A DNA stretch of 32,414 bases from Streptomyces apricus (GCF_008369065.1 NZ_VDFC01000046.1:1242067-1274480); one strand, 5' to 3'. Positions 1 to 9,522 are shown, numbered from the stretch's first letter. Translations and numbers: made by a program. Notes: generated by a model not told the origin, from the letters alone.

Positions 1-725
1 CGCCTGGGCGCGTCGAGCGCGGGCCGGGTGGGCTCCTCGGCCTCGCGCGACCGGGCGCCGTCCGGCCAGGTCTGCCGGTCGGCGGTGGGCTCGGCCGGTG
101 CCTCCGGCCACGGCGGCGGGGTCGCGGCCGGGGCCGGCTCCGCGGGCCGCGCGGTTCCGGGTCCGGCCGTCGCCGTCGGCTCCGTCGTCCAGTGCCGCAG
201 CGCGCCCGCCTCCATGTCGATCTGGGTGCTCAGCGAGTCCAGGTCGTCGCCCCCGAAGCGCTGGGCGCGGTCGCGCGCGGCCCAGCGCAGGGCGTCGGAC
301 GACTTCGTGATCTGCTCGGTGCGCTCGCGCAGCCCGGGCAGCCGCTCGGCGAGGCGCGCCCGGTCCGGCTCGCGCTCCAGGCGCCGCAGCTCGGCGTCCA
401 GCTCGTGGCCGTGCGCGCTGAGCCGGTTGAAGAGGGCCAGGGACTCCTTCAGCGACTCGTCCTCGGCGACGCCCGCCTCCAGCGCGTCCTGGGTGGCCCG
501 CATCGACGTGCGCAGGGAGAGCCGCAGTTGGGCCAGCTGTCCCTGGGGCCCGGGCTGGGCGAAGGTCTTCGCCCTGAGGGTGTGGTCCTCCACGGTGCGG
601 CGGGCCTGTGCGACGGTGCGGTCCACCCCGCGCTTGGCGGCGCCCACCGCCTTCACCGTGGCATACACGCCCAGTGCCACGAACAGCACGAAGATCAGCG
701 CGACGATGGCGACCACGGCTTCCAT
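1..725 (-). CDS. Membrane-anchored coiled-coil protein, unknown function (3' end outside window)
   Basis: The reading frame starts at ATG 725, with GAGAGGA about 6 nt upstream, and stays open to the window edge, so at least 241 residues are present and the C-terminus is missing. Residues 2-22 form one hydrophobic helix (MEAVVAIVALIFVLFVALGV). It is followed by basic residues and an Arg/Glu/Leu-rich stretch to about residue 175 that looks coiled-coil. From about 185 the sequence turns Pro/Ala/Glu-rich and is probably disordered. This reads as a single-span membrane protein with a long cytoplasmic part. It lies downstream of leuS on the same strand but behind the leuS terminator, so it is probably transcribed separately. 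I do not recognise the family. The start and orientation are well supported; the function is unknown. Confidence 0.75.
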   Translation of the reverse strand, partial: MEAVVAIVALIFVLFVALGVYATVKAVGAAKRGVDRTVAQARRTVEDHTLRAKTFAQPGPQGQLAQLRLSLRTSMRATQDALEAGVAEDESLKESLALFNRLSAHGHELDAELRRLEREPDRARLAERLPGLRERTEQITKSSDALRWAARDRAQRFGGDDLDSLSTQIDMEAGALRHWTTEPTATAGPGTARPAEPAPAATPPPWPEAPAEPTADRQTWPDGARSREAEEPTRPALDAPR

Positions 726-794
726 GAAGGTCCTCTCGGGTGCTGTGTCCAGCTCCGGCCGGCTCTTCCACGGTAAACGGAGAACGCGGGCCGA

Positions 795-811
795 GGGTTC
801 CTGCGGAACCC
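795..811. promoter_or_regulatory. 17-bp perfect inverted repeat upstream of the membrane protein gene
   Basis: GGGTTCC-TGC-GGAACCC is a perfect inverted repeat 70-86 bp upstream of ATG 725, in the 221-bp gap between that gene and leuS. It could be an operator or a small RNA hairpin. No T-run follows, so it is not a typical terminator. Confidence 0.35.
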
Positions 812-857
812 CCACCCTGCCCGTAGGGGACTACCCGGAGCCGAGCCGACCCGAGCC

Positions 858-887
858 GACTGCCCGGGCCGACCGACCCGGGCAGTC
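858..887 (-). terminator. leuS terminator hairpin
   Basis: An 11-bp perfect stem (GACTGCCCGGG / CCCGGGCAGTC) with an 8-nt loop lies 60 nt beyond the leuS stop codon. It lacks a U-tract, as many Streptomyces terminators do. Confidence 0.6.
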
Positions 888-946
888 ACCCACGCCGGCC
901 CGCCCGAACGTCACCGACGTCACCCGACATCGCCCGACGCCACCAC

Positions 947-3832
<2,886 letters not shown>

Positions 3833-3879
3833 GATCCTCAAAGCTCCATCGATCGTCTCTGCCAGCGGCTCGGGAAATG

Positions 3880-3903
3880 AAAAAACCCCTCGCACAGGAG
3901 GGG
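3880..3903 (-). terminator. Attenuator terminator upstream of leuS
   Basis: On the minus strand CCCCTC-CTGTGC-GAGGGG forms a 6-bp GC-rich stem followed directly by six T residues: a textbook intrinsic terminator. It lies between the leader peptide (stop at 3949) and the leuS start (3832), so it would stop transcription before leuS unless an alternative structure forms. Confidence 0.85.
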
Positions 3904-3917
3904 ACGCCGCGCCGATG

Positions 3918-3942
3918 CCGGTCGCGGTTTTCCGGCGACCGG
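3918..3942 (-). promoter_or_regulatory. Upstream (pause-type) hairpin of the leuS leader
   Basis: On the minus strand CCGGTCG pairs with CGACCGG, and an inner CGG-AAAA-CCG stem closes the loop. It starts 7 nt after the leader-peptide stop codon, where a pause/antiterminator hairpin would sit in a ribosome-mediated attenuator. The role is inferred; the inverted repeat is plain in the sequence. Confidence 0.6.
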
Positions 3943-3948
3943 GTGTGA

Positions 3949-3987
3949 TCAGCGCGGCTCGCTAAGCAGAAGGCGTACAGCACGCAT
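3949..3987 (-). CDS. leuS leader peptide (12 aa, Leu-Leu-Leu)
   Basis: The short frame ATG 3987 to TGA 3949 encodes [12 protein letters not shown], with consecutive Leu codons CTT-CTG-CTT. It lies 117 nt before leuS and is followed by two hairpins, the second with a T-tract. Such an order (short ORF rich in the regulated amino acid, pause hairpin, terminator, biosynthetic or synthetase gene) is the known layout of ribosome-mediated attenuation. Ribosome stalling at the Leu codons when Leu-tRNA is scarce would favour leuS transcription. No ribosome binding site is seen. A TACCCT -10 element ends 6 nt before the ATG, so the leader mRNA is probably leaderless. Two of the three Leu codons are CTT, which is rare in this GC-rich genome and could sharpen stalling. 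Confidence 0.8.
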   Translation of the reverse strand: MRAVRLLLSEPR

Positions 3988-3993
3988 GACGTC

Positions 3994-3999
3994 AGGGTA
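3994..3999 (-). promoter_or_regulatory. Predicted -10 box of the leuS leader transcript
   Basis: TACCCT on the minus strand ends 6 nt before the leader ATG. No good -35 is visible in the GC-rich sequence upstream. The remaining 260 bp up to the redox gene start at 4260 hold no gene that I can support; they presumably carry the divergent promoter of that gene. Confidence 0.4.
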
Positions 4000-4259
4000 C
4001 CGCAGCGGCCGCGCGGGGCGCGACGCGCTTTCGGCTACGCTCCGGCACTGAGTGCCGCTCCCGCTCGCTCCCGCACCCGGTCGGCGAAATGCCGGACAGA
4101 GGTCGAGGGTTACTTCGCGTAAGGGCTCCTAAGGGACATCACAACTCCCTCACCGCCCTTTGATAACAGCGATATAACTCAAACCTCGTACTGATCGGTA
4201 TGGCTCGACCTAGAGTGCGGCAGCGGGACCGCTTTCCCGAACTGTTCGGAGTTGCCCCC

Positions 4260-5588
4260 ATGAACTCTCGCCGCAACAACAGCTCACCCGCCCGGCCGAA
4301 CCGCTCGGTCCAGGGCGGCGTGATGGCTGCCGTCTTGCTGCTCATACCCGTCAGCGTCATCGTCGGAGGTGACGCCTTCCGCGACTTCATGAACTTCGGT
4401 GCGGGCGTGCTGTCCCTCGTCGCCCTCACCTGCTCGGTGCTGTGGGGACTCGTCGCCACCGACCGGGTCTTCCTCAACACCCGCCAGCGCCTGATCGCCC
4501 AGGCCGTGCACCGCACGACCGCGGTCGCCTCGGTCGGCTTCCTGCTGCTGCACGTCTCGGTCAAGCTCTTCCTGGAGCACGTCTCCGCGATCGCGGTCTT
4601 CGTCCCCTTCGGCCTGGGCGTCACCGGCACGGGCCAGCTCATCGGGTTCGGCACCCTGGCCGGCCTCCTGATGATCTTCACCGCCCTCACCGGTGCGCTG
4701 CGCAGCAGGTTCGCGTCCCCCGCTGAGGTCGCCGCCCGCTGGCGCGCGGTGCACATGCTGGCCTACCCCGCCTGGTGCTCGGCCCTGGTGCACGGCCTCT
4801 TCGCGGGCCGCGAGGCGAAGCCGGTCTTCGTGATCCTGTACAGCCTCGCCCTGGTCGCCGTCATGGGCGCGCTGGCCCTGCGGGCGGCCCCCCTGTCGTT
4901 CAAGCGGAAGTTCGCCCGGCGCGTCCTGACCCTGCTCGACAACGGCAGCACCAGGCCCTTCCGCGAGGAGCCGCCCGGGCGCCGGGCCGCCGAGGCCCCG
5001 CAGGGCGGCAGGAGCGGCGGCCGCCCCGGCTTCCCCGACCAGCCGATCCCCTCGCAGCGCGGGGCGTCCCAGCAGCTGCCCGGCTTCCAGGACGCCGGTG
5101 CCTCGTTCACCGACACCGGGTCGCTCACCGACACCGGCGGCTTCGCGGCCGCCTACCGGGCCACGTCCAGCCCGCGCGCGCAGGACCCGCTGGCCGTCGA
5201 CCCGACCCGGCCCATGCAGGTCCCGATGGACATGCAGCCCACGCAGGCGGTGCCGCGCACCGACGGCGGACCCCGCTGGCCGTCCCCGTCGCCGCCGCTC
5301 TACGAGGCCCCGCCGCGCCCGGCCCAGACGCCGAACTACGACACGGGCACCTTCCAGCCCGTGAGCGACACCGGGACCTTCCCGGCCGTCTCGTACGACA
5401 CCCCTCCCCCGGGCGGCGCCCCGTACGGCGGGAGTGATGTGTACAACACCGGTGAGACGAACGGCCCCTTCGGCACGTACAACACGAACGACACGTACAA
5501 CAGCGGTCCCGCCACTGAAACGCTGCCCGGTTCCTACGAGGCACCGGGCAACGGCGAACCCTGGAACGCGCCTTCCGGAGGCTTTTAG
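4260..5588 (+). CDS. Bis-heme cytochrome b / ferric-reductase-like membrane protein
   Basis: 442 residues from ATG 4260, with GGAG about 8 nt upstream; an in-frame ATG at 4200 has no such site. Six hydrophobic segments lie in about the first 225 residues. The third holds two His 14 residues apart (VHRTTAV...LLHV) and the fifth two His 13 apart (VHMLAY...LVHGLF), the spacing that binds two stacked b hemes in ferric reductase / NADPH oxidase-type membrane domains. The C-terminal ~200 residues are Pro/Gly-rich and disordered, with repeated DTG-S/T/G-F motifs (DTGSLTDTGGF, YDTGTF, SDTGTF). The stop TAG overlaps the GTG of the next gene by one base, so the two are translationally coupled. I infer a transmembrane electron conduit fed by the downstream flavoprotein. 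The true electron acceptor is unknown. Confidence 0.85.
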   Translation: MNSRRNNSSPARPNRSVQGGVMAAVLLLIPVSVIVGGDAFRDFMNFGAGVLSLVALTCSVLWGLVATDRVFLNTRQRLIAQAVHRTTAVASVGFLLLHVSVKLFLEHVSAIAVFVPFGLGVTGTGQLIGFGTLAGLLMIFTALTGALRSRFASPAEVAARWRAVHMLAYPAWCSALVHGLFAGREAKPVFVILYSLALVAVMGALALRAAPLSFKRKFARRVLTLLDNGSTRPFREEPPGRRAAEAPQGGRSGGRPGFPDQPIPSQRGASQQLPGFQDAGASFTDTGSLTDTGGFAAAYRATSSPRAQDPLAVDPTRPMQVPMDMQPTQAVPRTDGGPRWPSPSPPLYEAPPRPAQTPNYDTGTFQPVSDTGTFPAVSYDTPPPGGAPYGGSDVYNTGETNGPFGTYNTNDTYNSGPATETLPGSYEAPGNGEPWNAPSGGF

Positions 5589-7213
5589 TGAACGAGGCCC
5601 TTCCCGACGTCCCCGAAGTCCGCGTGGTGGGTCTTCCCCAGCTCACCTCCGGTTTCGACCTCGTCGAGAGGCTCGACCTGCCCATGCACCTCAAGGTGCA
5701 CGGGCCGCTCGAACCCATGGGCGGCGAGCAGCTCGCGCAGCTCTCCGAACGCATCAACCTGAAGGGCCGCGGCGGCGCGGGCTTCCCGTTCCACAAGAAG
5801 CTGCGGTCCGTCGCCGAGGCGGCGATCCGCCGGGGCGTACGCCCCGTGGTCGTCGTCAACGGCAGCGAGGACGAGCCCGCCTGCCGCAAGGACACGGTGA
5901 TGATCAACCGTGCCCCGCACCTGATCCTGGACGGCGCCCTGCTGGTCGCGGAGGCCCTGGGCGCCCGCACCCTGGTCGTCGGTGTGACGCGCGAGTCCAC
6001 CCAGCGCTCGATGGAGGCGGCGCTCTCCGAGCGCGGGCTGACCAACCGGCGCGGGGCGACCATCCGCGCGCGCGTGCAGCGCAACCCGGTGCGCATGGTG
6101 ACCGGCGCGGCCGCCTCGCTGGTCCGCTCCATCGACGGCGGCCCGGCGATCCCGCCCGGCCGCAAGACCAGCGCCTCGCAGAACGGCGTCGGCGGCGCCC
6201 CCACCCTGCTGTCGAACGCCGAGACCTTCGCCCAGCTGGCGATCGCCGCCCGCATCGGCGCCGAGCGCTACGGCAACACCGGCCTGTACGACGAGCCCGG
6301 CACGGTCATGCTCACCGTCTCCGGGGCGGTCGCCCGGCCCATGGTCATCGAGGCCCCGACCGGCGTGCCGCTGCGCTACATCCTGCAGCTGGCCGGCGCC
6401 CCGCCGGTCCCGCAGGGCGTGCTGACCGGCGGCTACCACGGCAAGTGGCTGGACTCCGCGACGGTCAACGAGACGATCGTCTCGCGCAACTCCCTGGACG
6501 CGGTGGGCGGCGCCCTCGGCGCCGGTGCGATCCTGCCGATCAGCATGAACACCTGCCCGCTGGGCGAGTCGCTGCGCGTGGCCCAGTGGCTGGCCGAGGA
6601 GAGCGCCGGCCAGTGCGGCCCCTGCTACCTCGGTCTGCCGGCCGCGGCCCGCGGCATGGAGGACATCCTCAACGGCGGCGGACCGGCCGCCCTCGAAGCG
6701 CTCAAGCAGGTCGCCAACGCCGTGAAGCGGCGCGGCGCGTGCTCCCACCCGGACGGCTCCGCGATGTTCCTGGAGTCGACCATCAAGGCGTTCACCGACG
6801 ACCTGGCCGCGCACGTCCTCGGCAACGGCTGCGGACGGCCCGTGGAGGGCGTCCTGCCGCTCTTCGAGGGCGGCCAGCAGCCCACCGGCATCCCCGGCGG
6901 CGGCCAGCCCGAGGAGGAGCAGGGCCCCAGCCGCCAGAAGATCTTCGTGGACTGGACGCTGTGCCGCGGGCACGGCCTGTGCGCGGACATCCTCCCCGAG
7001 GTCTTCCAGCTGGGCGGGGACGGCTTCCCGACCGTCGCCCAGGCCCCGGTGCCCCGGTACGCGGAGGCGAAGGCGCTCCGGGCGGTGCGCCGCTGCCCCG
7101 CGCTCGCCCTGCGCCTGGAGGAGGACACCCGCGGCGCGGCTCCCCGGCAGAACCTCCCCGCCGTGCGCGAGGGCGGCGGGGGCGGCCGTCGCGCCCTGGG
7201 CCGCGGCCGCTGA
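5588..7213 (+). CDS. NuoF-like NADH-binding flavo-iron-sulfur protein fused to a ferredoxin
   Basis: 541 residues from GTG 5588 (TAGTG overlap with the gene before). The N-terminal part is like the complex I NuoF/51-kDa subunit: GRGGAGFPF at 60-68 (FMN loop) and NGSEDEPACRKD at 91-102, then an SLBB-like segment around GVPLRYILQLAG. The iron-sulfur site has Cys343, Cys346 (GQCGPC) and Cys385; the first Cys of the usual CxxCxxC is Ala here (ESAGQC). The C-terminal 80 residues are a ferredoxin with Cys459, Cys465 (CRGHGLC) and Cys503 (CPA), the three-Cys pattern of [3Fe-4S] ferredoxins that serve P450s. No other complex I genes are nearby. I infer NAD(P)H to FMN to Fe-S transfer into the coupled heme protein. 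Confidence 0.87.
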   Translation: MNEALPDVPEVRVVGLPQLTSGFDLVERLDLPMHLKVHGPLEPMGGEQLAQLSERINLKGRGGAGFPFHKKLRSVAEAAIRRGVRPVVVVNGSEDEPACRKDTVMINRAPHLILDGALLVAEALGARTLVVGVTRESTQRSMEAALSERGLTNRRGATIRARVQRNPVRMVTGAAASLVRSIDGGPAIPPGRKTSASQNGVGGAPTLLSNAETFAQLAIAARIGAERYGNTGLYDEPGTVMLTVSGAVARPMVIEAPTGVPLRYILQLAGAPPVPQGVLTGGYHGKWLDSATVNETIVSRNSLDAVGGALGAGAILPISMNTCPLGESLRVAQWLAEESAGQCGPCYLGLPAAARGMEDILNGGGPAALEALKQVANAVKRRGACSHPDGSAMFLESTIKAFTDDLAAHVLGNGCGRPVEGVLPLFEGGQQPTGIPGGGQPEEEQGPSRQKIFVDWTLCRGHGLCADILPEVFQLGGDGFPTVAQAPVPRYAEAKALRAVRRCPALALRLEEDTRGAAPRQNLPAVREGGGGGRRALGRGR

Positions 7214-7288
7214 CCCCTGTTCCTGTCCCTGCTCCTGCCCTGGCGATCGACTGATCGGCAGGGCAGGGAACGCATGGAGCAGGGCATA

Positions 7289-7333
7289 CATGAAGAAGCG
7301 GGCCACCCTGACCGGGTGGCCCGCTTCTTCATG
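7289..7333. terminator. Bidirectional terminator, 20-bp perfect stem
   Basis: A perfect 20-bp inverted repeat with a 5-nt loop (stem starting CATGAAGAAGCGGG) lies 75 nt after the flavoprotein stop and 34 nt beyond the 3' end of the first tRNA-Ala. Because the two units converge here, it can serve both strands. Confidence 0.85.
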
Positions 7334-7367
7334 TGCCGTACGACGAACTTCTCACGGCCAAATCCTG

Positions 7368-7440
7368 TGGAGCTAAGGAGAATTGAACTCCTGACCTCCT
7401 GCATGCCATGCAGGCGCTCTACCAACTGAGCTATAGCCCC
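7368..7440 (-). tRNA. tRNA-Ala (anticodon GGC), copy 1
   Basis: The minus strand folds as a full 73-nt cloverleaf. The acceptor stem is GGGGCTA/TAGCTCC, the D stem GCTC/GAGC, and the anticodon stem CCTGC/GCAGG with loop ATGGCAT giving anticodon GGC. A 5-nt variable loop, T stem AGGAG/CTCCT with loop TTCAATT, and discriminator A follow. CCA is not encoded. It is identical to the copy at 8193-8265. Confidence 0.97.
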
Positions 7441-7478
7441 TCGCGGTGTTCCACCGGGTTTCCCCGGCGGCGACGCCA

Positions 7479-7508
7479 ACATTACCGGTCCCCCCGGCGC
7501 TCCACCAA
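7479..7508 (-). promoter_or_regulatory. Promoter of tRNA-Ala copy 1
   Basis: TTGGTG (-35) and TAATGT (-10) with an 18-nt spacer on the minus strand. The predicted start lies about 30 nt before the mature tRNA 5' end. Confidence 0.5.
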
Positions 7509-7595
7509 ATCGTTTGCGGTCACCGCCGGCACCGCCGCGTCCGGGCCACGCCCAGGCCGCGTCCGGGCCGTCTCCGCACGGCGCCCGGACCGTAC

Positions 7596-7829
7596 TCAGG
7601 CGGTGGCGAACGAGTAGAAGCGCTTCAGCGTGCAGTGCTCGTCGAGGAGCCGGCCGTAGATCGGCTCCCCCTCCAGCTCGCGGTACGTCTCGATCGGGTC
7701 GCCTTTTATGATCAGCGCCCGCGCGCATTCCTCGCACCAGTACTGGTAGTCGTGGTTGACCGGCTCCATGTCGCGCACGATGGGCGTACCACTGCCGCAC
7801 CAATCGCACTTGCGCCTGTGTGCACCCAT
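7596..7829 (-). CDS. Small zinc-ribbon-like protein, unknown function
   Basis: 77 residues from ATG 7829. Two CxxC pairs (KCDWCGSG near the N-terminus, YWCEEC mid-protein) suggest one bound zinc ion in a zinc-ribbon or treble-clef fold. The remaining residues are mixed charged and hydrophobic, with no signal peptide or membrane helix. It starts 3 nt after the stop of the 41-residue gene upstream (TGA-TCG-ATG), so the two form a tight operon. I know similar small proteins only as conserved hypotheticals. The pair lies between two identical tRNA genes. Confidence 0.75.
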   Translation of the reverse strand: MGAHRRKCDWCGSGTPIVRDMEPVNHDYQYWCEECARALIIKGDPIETYRELEGEPIYGRLLDEHCTLKRFYSFATA

Positions 7830-7832
7830 CGA

Positions 7833-7958
7833 TCAGCTCCAGCTGCGGCCGCAGGCCGTGCACACGTAGGAAACTCCTCCGTCGTCTGCGAACACGCGGG
7901 CTCCGAGGGCCTCGGCCCCGGGGAGGCCGCCGGCCTTCCCGGGCATCCTCGCAGGCAT
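7833..7958 (-). CDS. 41-residue CxxC micro-protein
   Basis: ATG 7956-7958 to TGA 7833 gives 41 residues ending YVCTACGRSWS, a single CxxC followed by GR, like half a zinc ribbon. A strong site GGGAGGGAG lies 5 nt upstream. The next gene starts 3 nt after the stop, so translation is likely coupled. A promoter-like TGACCG-17-CAGAAT lies about 45 nt upstream. It could be a zinc-binding partner of the 77-residue protein. Function unknown. Confidence 0.65.
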   Translation of the reverse strand: MPARMPGKAGGLPGAEALGARVFADDGGVSYVCTACGRSWS

Positions 7959-8001
7959 CGCCACTCCCTCCCGTCGGGCCGCGCTCCCTTCCGGCCGTTT
8001 G

Positions 8002-8030
8002 ATTCTGCCACGGTCGGAGCGGGACGGTCA
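8002..8030 (-). promoter_or_regulatory. Predicted promoter of the CxxC gene pair
   Basis: TGACCG (-35), 17-nt spacer and CAGAAT (-10) on the minus strand, about 44 nt upstream of ATG 7958. Confidence 0.4.
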
Positions 8031-8153
8031 GCGACGCCTTCGTACCAGTCCGGACACGTCACCGTCCGAAGAGATATACGCCCGCACGGGCCCCAGTGAC
8101 TCAACCAGGAGCGAAGACGGACAGGAAGAGATCCGCACCGGTCGGGACGACGA

Positions 8154-8185
8154 AAGATCCCGTCCCCTGACGGGAACGGGATCTT
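8154..8185. terminator. Terminator after tRNA-Ala copy 2
   Basis: AAGATCCCG pairs with CGGGATCTT and an inner CCC/GGG extends the stem. It lies 7 nt beyond the 3' end of the second tRNA and ends in TTTCG on the minus strand. Confidence 0.75.
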
Positions 8186-8192
8186 CGAGATG

Positions 8193-8265
8193 TGGAGCTA
8201 AGGAGAATTGAACTCCTGACCTCCTGCATGCCATGCAGGCGCTCTACCAACTGAGCTATAGCCCC
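8193..8265 (-). tRNA. tRNA-Ala (anticodon GGC), copy 2
   Basis: 73 nt, base-for-base identical to 7368-7440, with the same cloverleaf and GGC anticodon; CCA not encoded. It has its own promoter and terminator, so the two copies are separate transcription units 825 bp apart in the same orientation. Confidence 0.97.
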
Positions 8266-8307
8266 TTGTCGTGCCCCGGTCGCTTTCTCGGCGGCGGAAC
8301 AAGAAGA

Positions 8308-8337
8308 ACTTTAGCCTGCGACCAGCCGGAAAGTGAA
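8308..8337 (-). promoter_or_regulatory. Promoter of tRNA-Ala copy 2
   Basis: TTCACT (-35), 18-nt spacer, TAAAGT (-10) on the minus strand; predicted start about 35 nt before the mature tRNA. The spacer length is the same as in copy 1 although the flanking sequence is unrelated. Confidence 0.5.
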
Positions 8338-8377
8338 ATCCGGTGCCGGGGGCACCAGGGCCCACGATCGGGAGGTC

Positions 8378-9079
8378 CTAGTCGTCGTCGCCCAGCACCG
8401 GCTCGGGCAGGGTGCCCGCGTTGTGCTCCAGGAGCCGCCAGCCGCGGGCGCCCTCGCCGAGGACGGACCAGCAGCAGTTGGAGAGGCCGCCGAGGCTTTC
8501 CCAGTGCGGGGAGTCCAGGCCGAGGAGGCGGCCGATGGTGGTGCGGATGGTGCCGCCGTGGCTGACGACCACGAGCGTGCCGTCGTCGGGGAGCTTGTCG
8601 GCGTGCCGGAGCACCACGGGGGCCGCCCGGTCGGCGACCTCGGTCTCCAGTTCGCCCCCGCCCCGGCGCACGGGCTCGCCGCGCTTCCACGCCGCGTACT
8701 CGTCGCCGTGGCGCGCGATGATCTCCTCGTGCGTCAGGCCCTGCCAGACGCCCGCGTAGGTCTCGCGCAGACCCTCCTCGTACGTCACGTCGAGACCGGT
8801 GAGCGCGGCCAGCTCGCCCGCGGTGTGCACCGCGCGCTGCAGATCGGACGCGACGATCGCGTCGGGCTTCAGGGACGCGAGCAGCCGGGCGGCGCGGCGG
8901 GCCTGGCCCACGCCGGTCTCGGTGAGCGGGACGTCCGTGGTGCCCTGGAAGCGGCGCTCCACGTTCCACAGCGTCTGGCCGTGGCGCCACAGGATGATGC
9001 GGCGGCCCCGCCCGGCCTTCTTCCCGGTCCCGGACAGCGGCCTGCCGTCCGGGGCCGGGCGGCCCGCGCCGGCGGTCAT
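8378..9079 (-). CDS. Histidine phosphatase family protein (phosphoglycerate mutase-like)
   Basis: 233 residues. LWRHGQT at 30-36 carries the phosphorylated His33. ETYAGVWQG, with the general-acid Glu, lies near 105, and VVSHGGT near 172 supplies the second catalytic His. This matches the histidine phosphatase superfamily branch annotated as GpmB/CobC/phosphoglycerate mutase-like; the substrate cannot be told from sequence. The ATG overlaps the rsfS stop (ATGA), so translation is coupled to rsfS. The first ~25 residues are Gly/Arg/Pro-rich and precede the domain. The RsfS link suggests a shared operon but not a shared pathway. Confidence 0.92.
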   Translation of the reverse strand: MTAGAGRPAPDGRPLSGTGKKAGRGRRIILWRHGQTLWNVERRFQGTTDVPLTETGVGQARRAARLLASLKPDAIVASDLQRAVHTAGELAALTGLDVTYEEGLRETYAGVWQGLTHEEIIARHGDEYAAWKRGEPVRRGGGELETEVADRAAPVVLRHADKLPDDGTLVVVSHGGTIRTTIGRLLGLDSPHWESLGGLSNCCWSVLGEGARGWRLLEHNAGTLPEPVLGDDD

Positions 9080-9522
9080 CGCAGTTCTCCGCGCAGCTCG
9101 GCGGCGTCCTCCGCGTCCTGGAGCTGGGCGTGCTCGGCGGCCTTGCCGCGGGTGGCCTTGGCGTCCTCGGGCAGGTCCAGCTCGGGGCAGTCCTTCCAGA
9201 GCCGCTCCAGCGCGTAGAACACGCGCTCCTCGCTGTGCTGGACGTGCACGACGATGTCGACGTAGTCCAGGAGGATCCAGCGGGCGTCGCGGTCGCCCTC
9301 GCGGCGGACCGGCTTCGCGCCGAGCTCCTTGTTCAGCCGCTCCTCGATCTCGTCGACGATCGACTTGACCTGGCGGTCGTTGGGCGCGGAGGCGAGCAGG
9401 AAGGCGTCCGTGATCGACAGCACGTCGCTGACGTCGTACGCGATGATGTCGTGCGCGAGCTTGTCGGCGGCCGCCTGCGCGGCGGTGTTGATGAGCTCGG
9501 TGGAGCGGTCGGTGACGGTCAC
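9076..9522 (-). CDS. rsfS: Ribosome silencing factor RsfS
   Basis: 148 residues from GTG 9522, with GGAAAG about 10 nt upstream. The RsfS/Iojap/DUF143 domain fills residues 8-118, with typical segments (AADKLAHDI, DAFLLASAPNDRQVKSI, DARWILLDYVDIVVHV, RVFYALERLWKDC). The family binds ribosomal protein L14 (uL14) on the 50S subunit and blocks subunit joining when nutrients are low. The C-terminal ~25 residues are acidic/Ala-rich. It overlaps the phosphatase gene by 4 nt. It is separated from the LCP gene by 154 nt that contain a terminator-like hairpin, so it may also have its own promoter. Confidence 0.95.
   Translation of the reverse strand: MTVTDRSTELINTAAQAAADKLAHDIIAYDVSDVLSITDAFLLASAPNDRQVKSIVDEIEERLNKELGAKPVRREGDRDARWILLDYVDIVVHVQHSEERVFYALERLWKDCPELDLPEDAKATRGKAAEHAQLQDAEDAAELRGELR

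Noticed and set aside
3990-4010. AGGGTACCGCAGC resembling a T-box antiterminator core upstream of leuS
   Set aside because: It is on the plus strand, opposite to leuS, lacks the GGN spacing of the T-box consensus, and no specifier stem is present; the leader-peptide attenuator explains the region better.
8256-8990. 244-codon minus-strand frame over the phosphatase gene and second tRNA
   Set aside because: Different frame from the histidine phosphatase motifs and runs into the tRNA-Ala gene.
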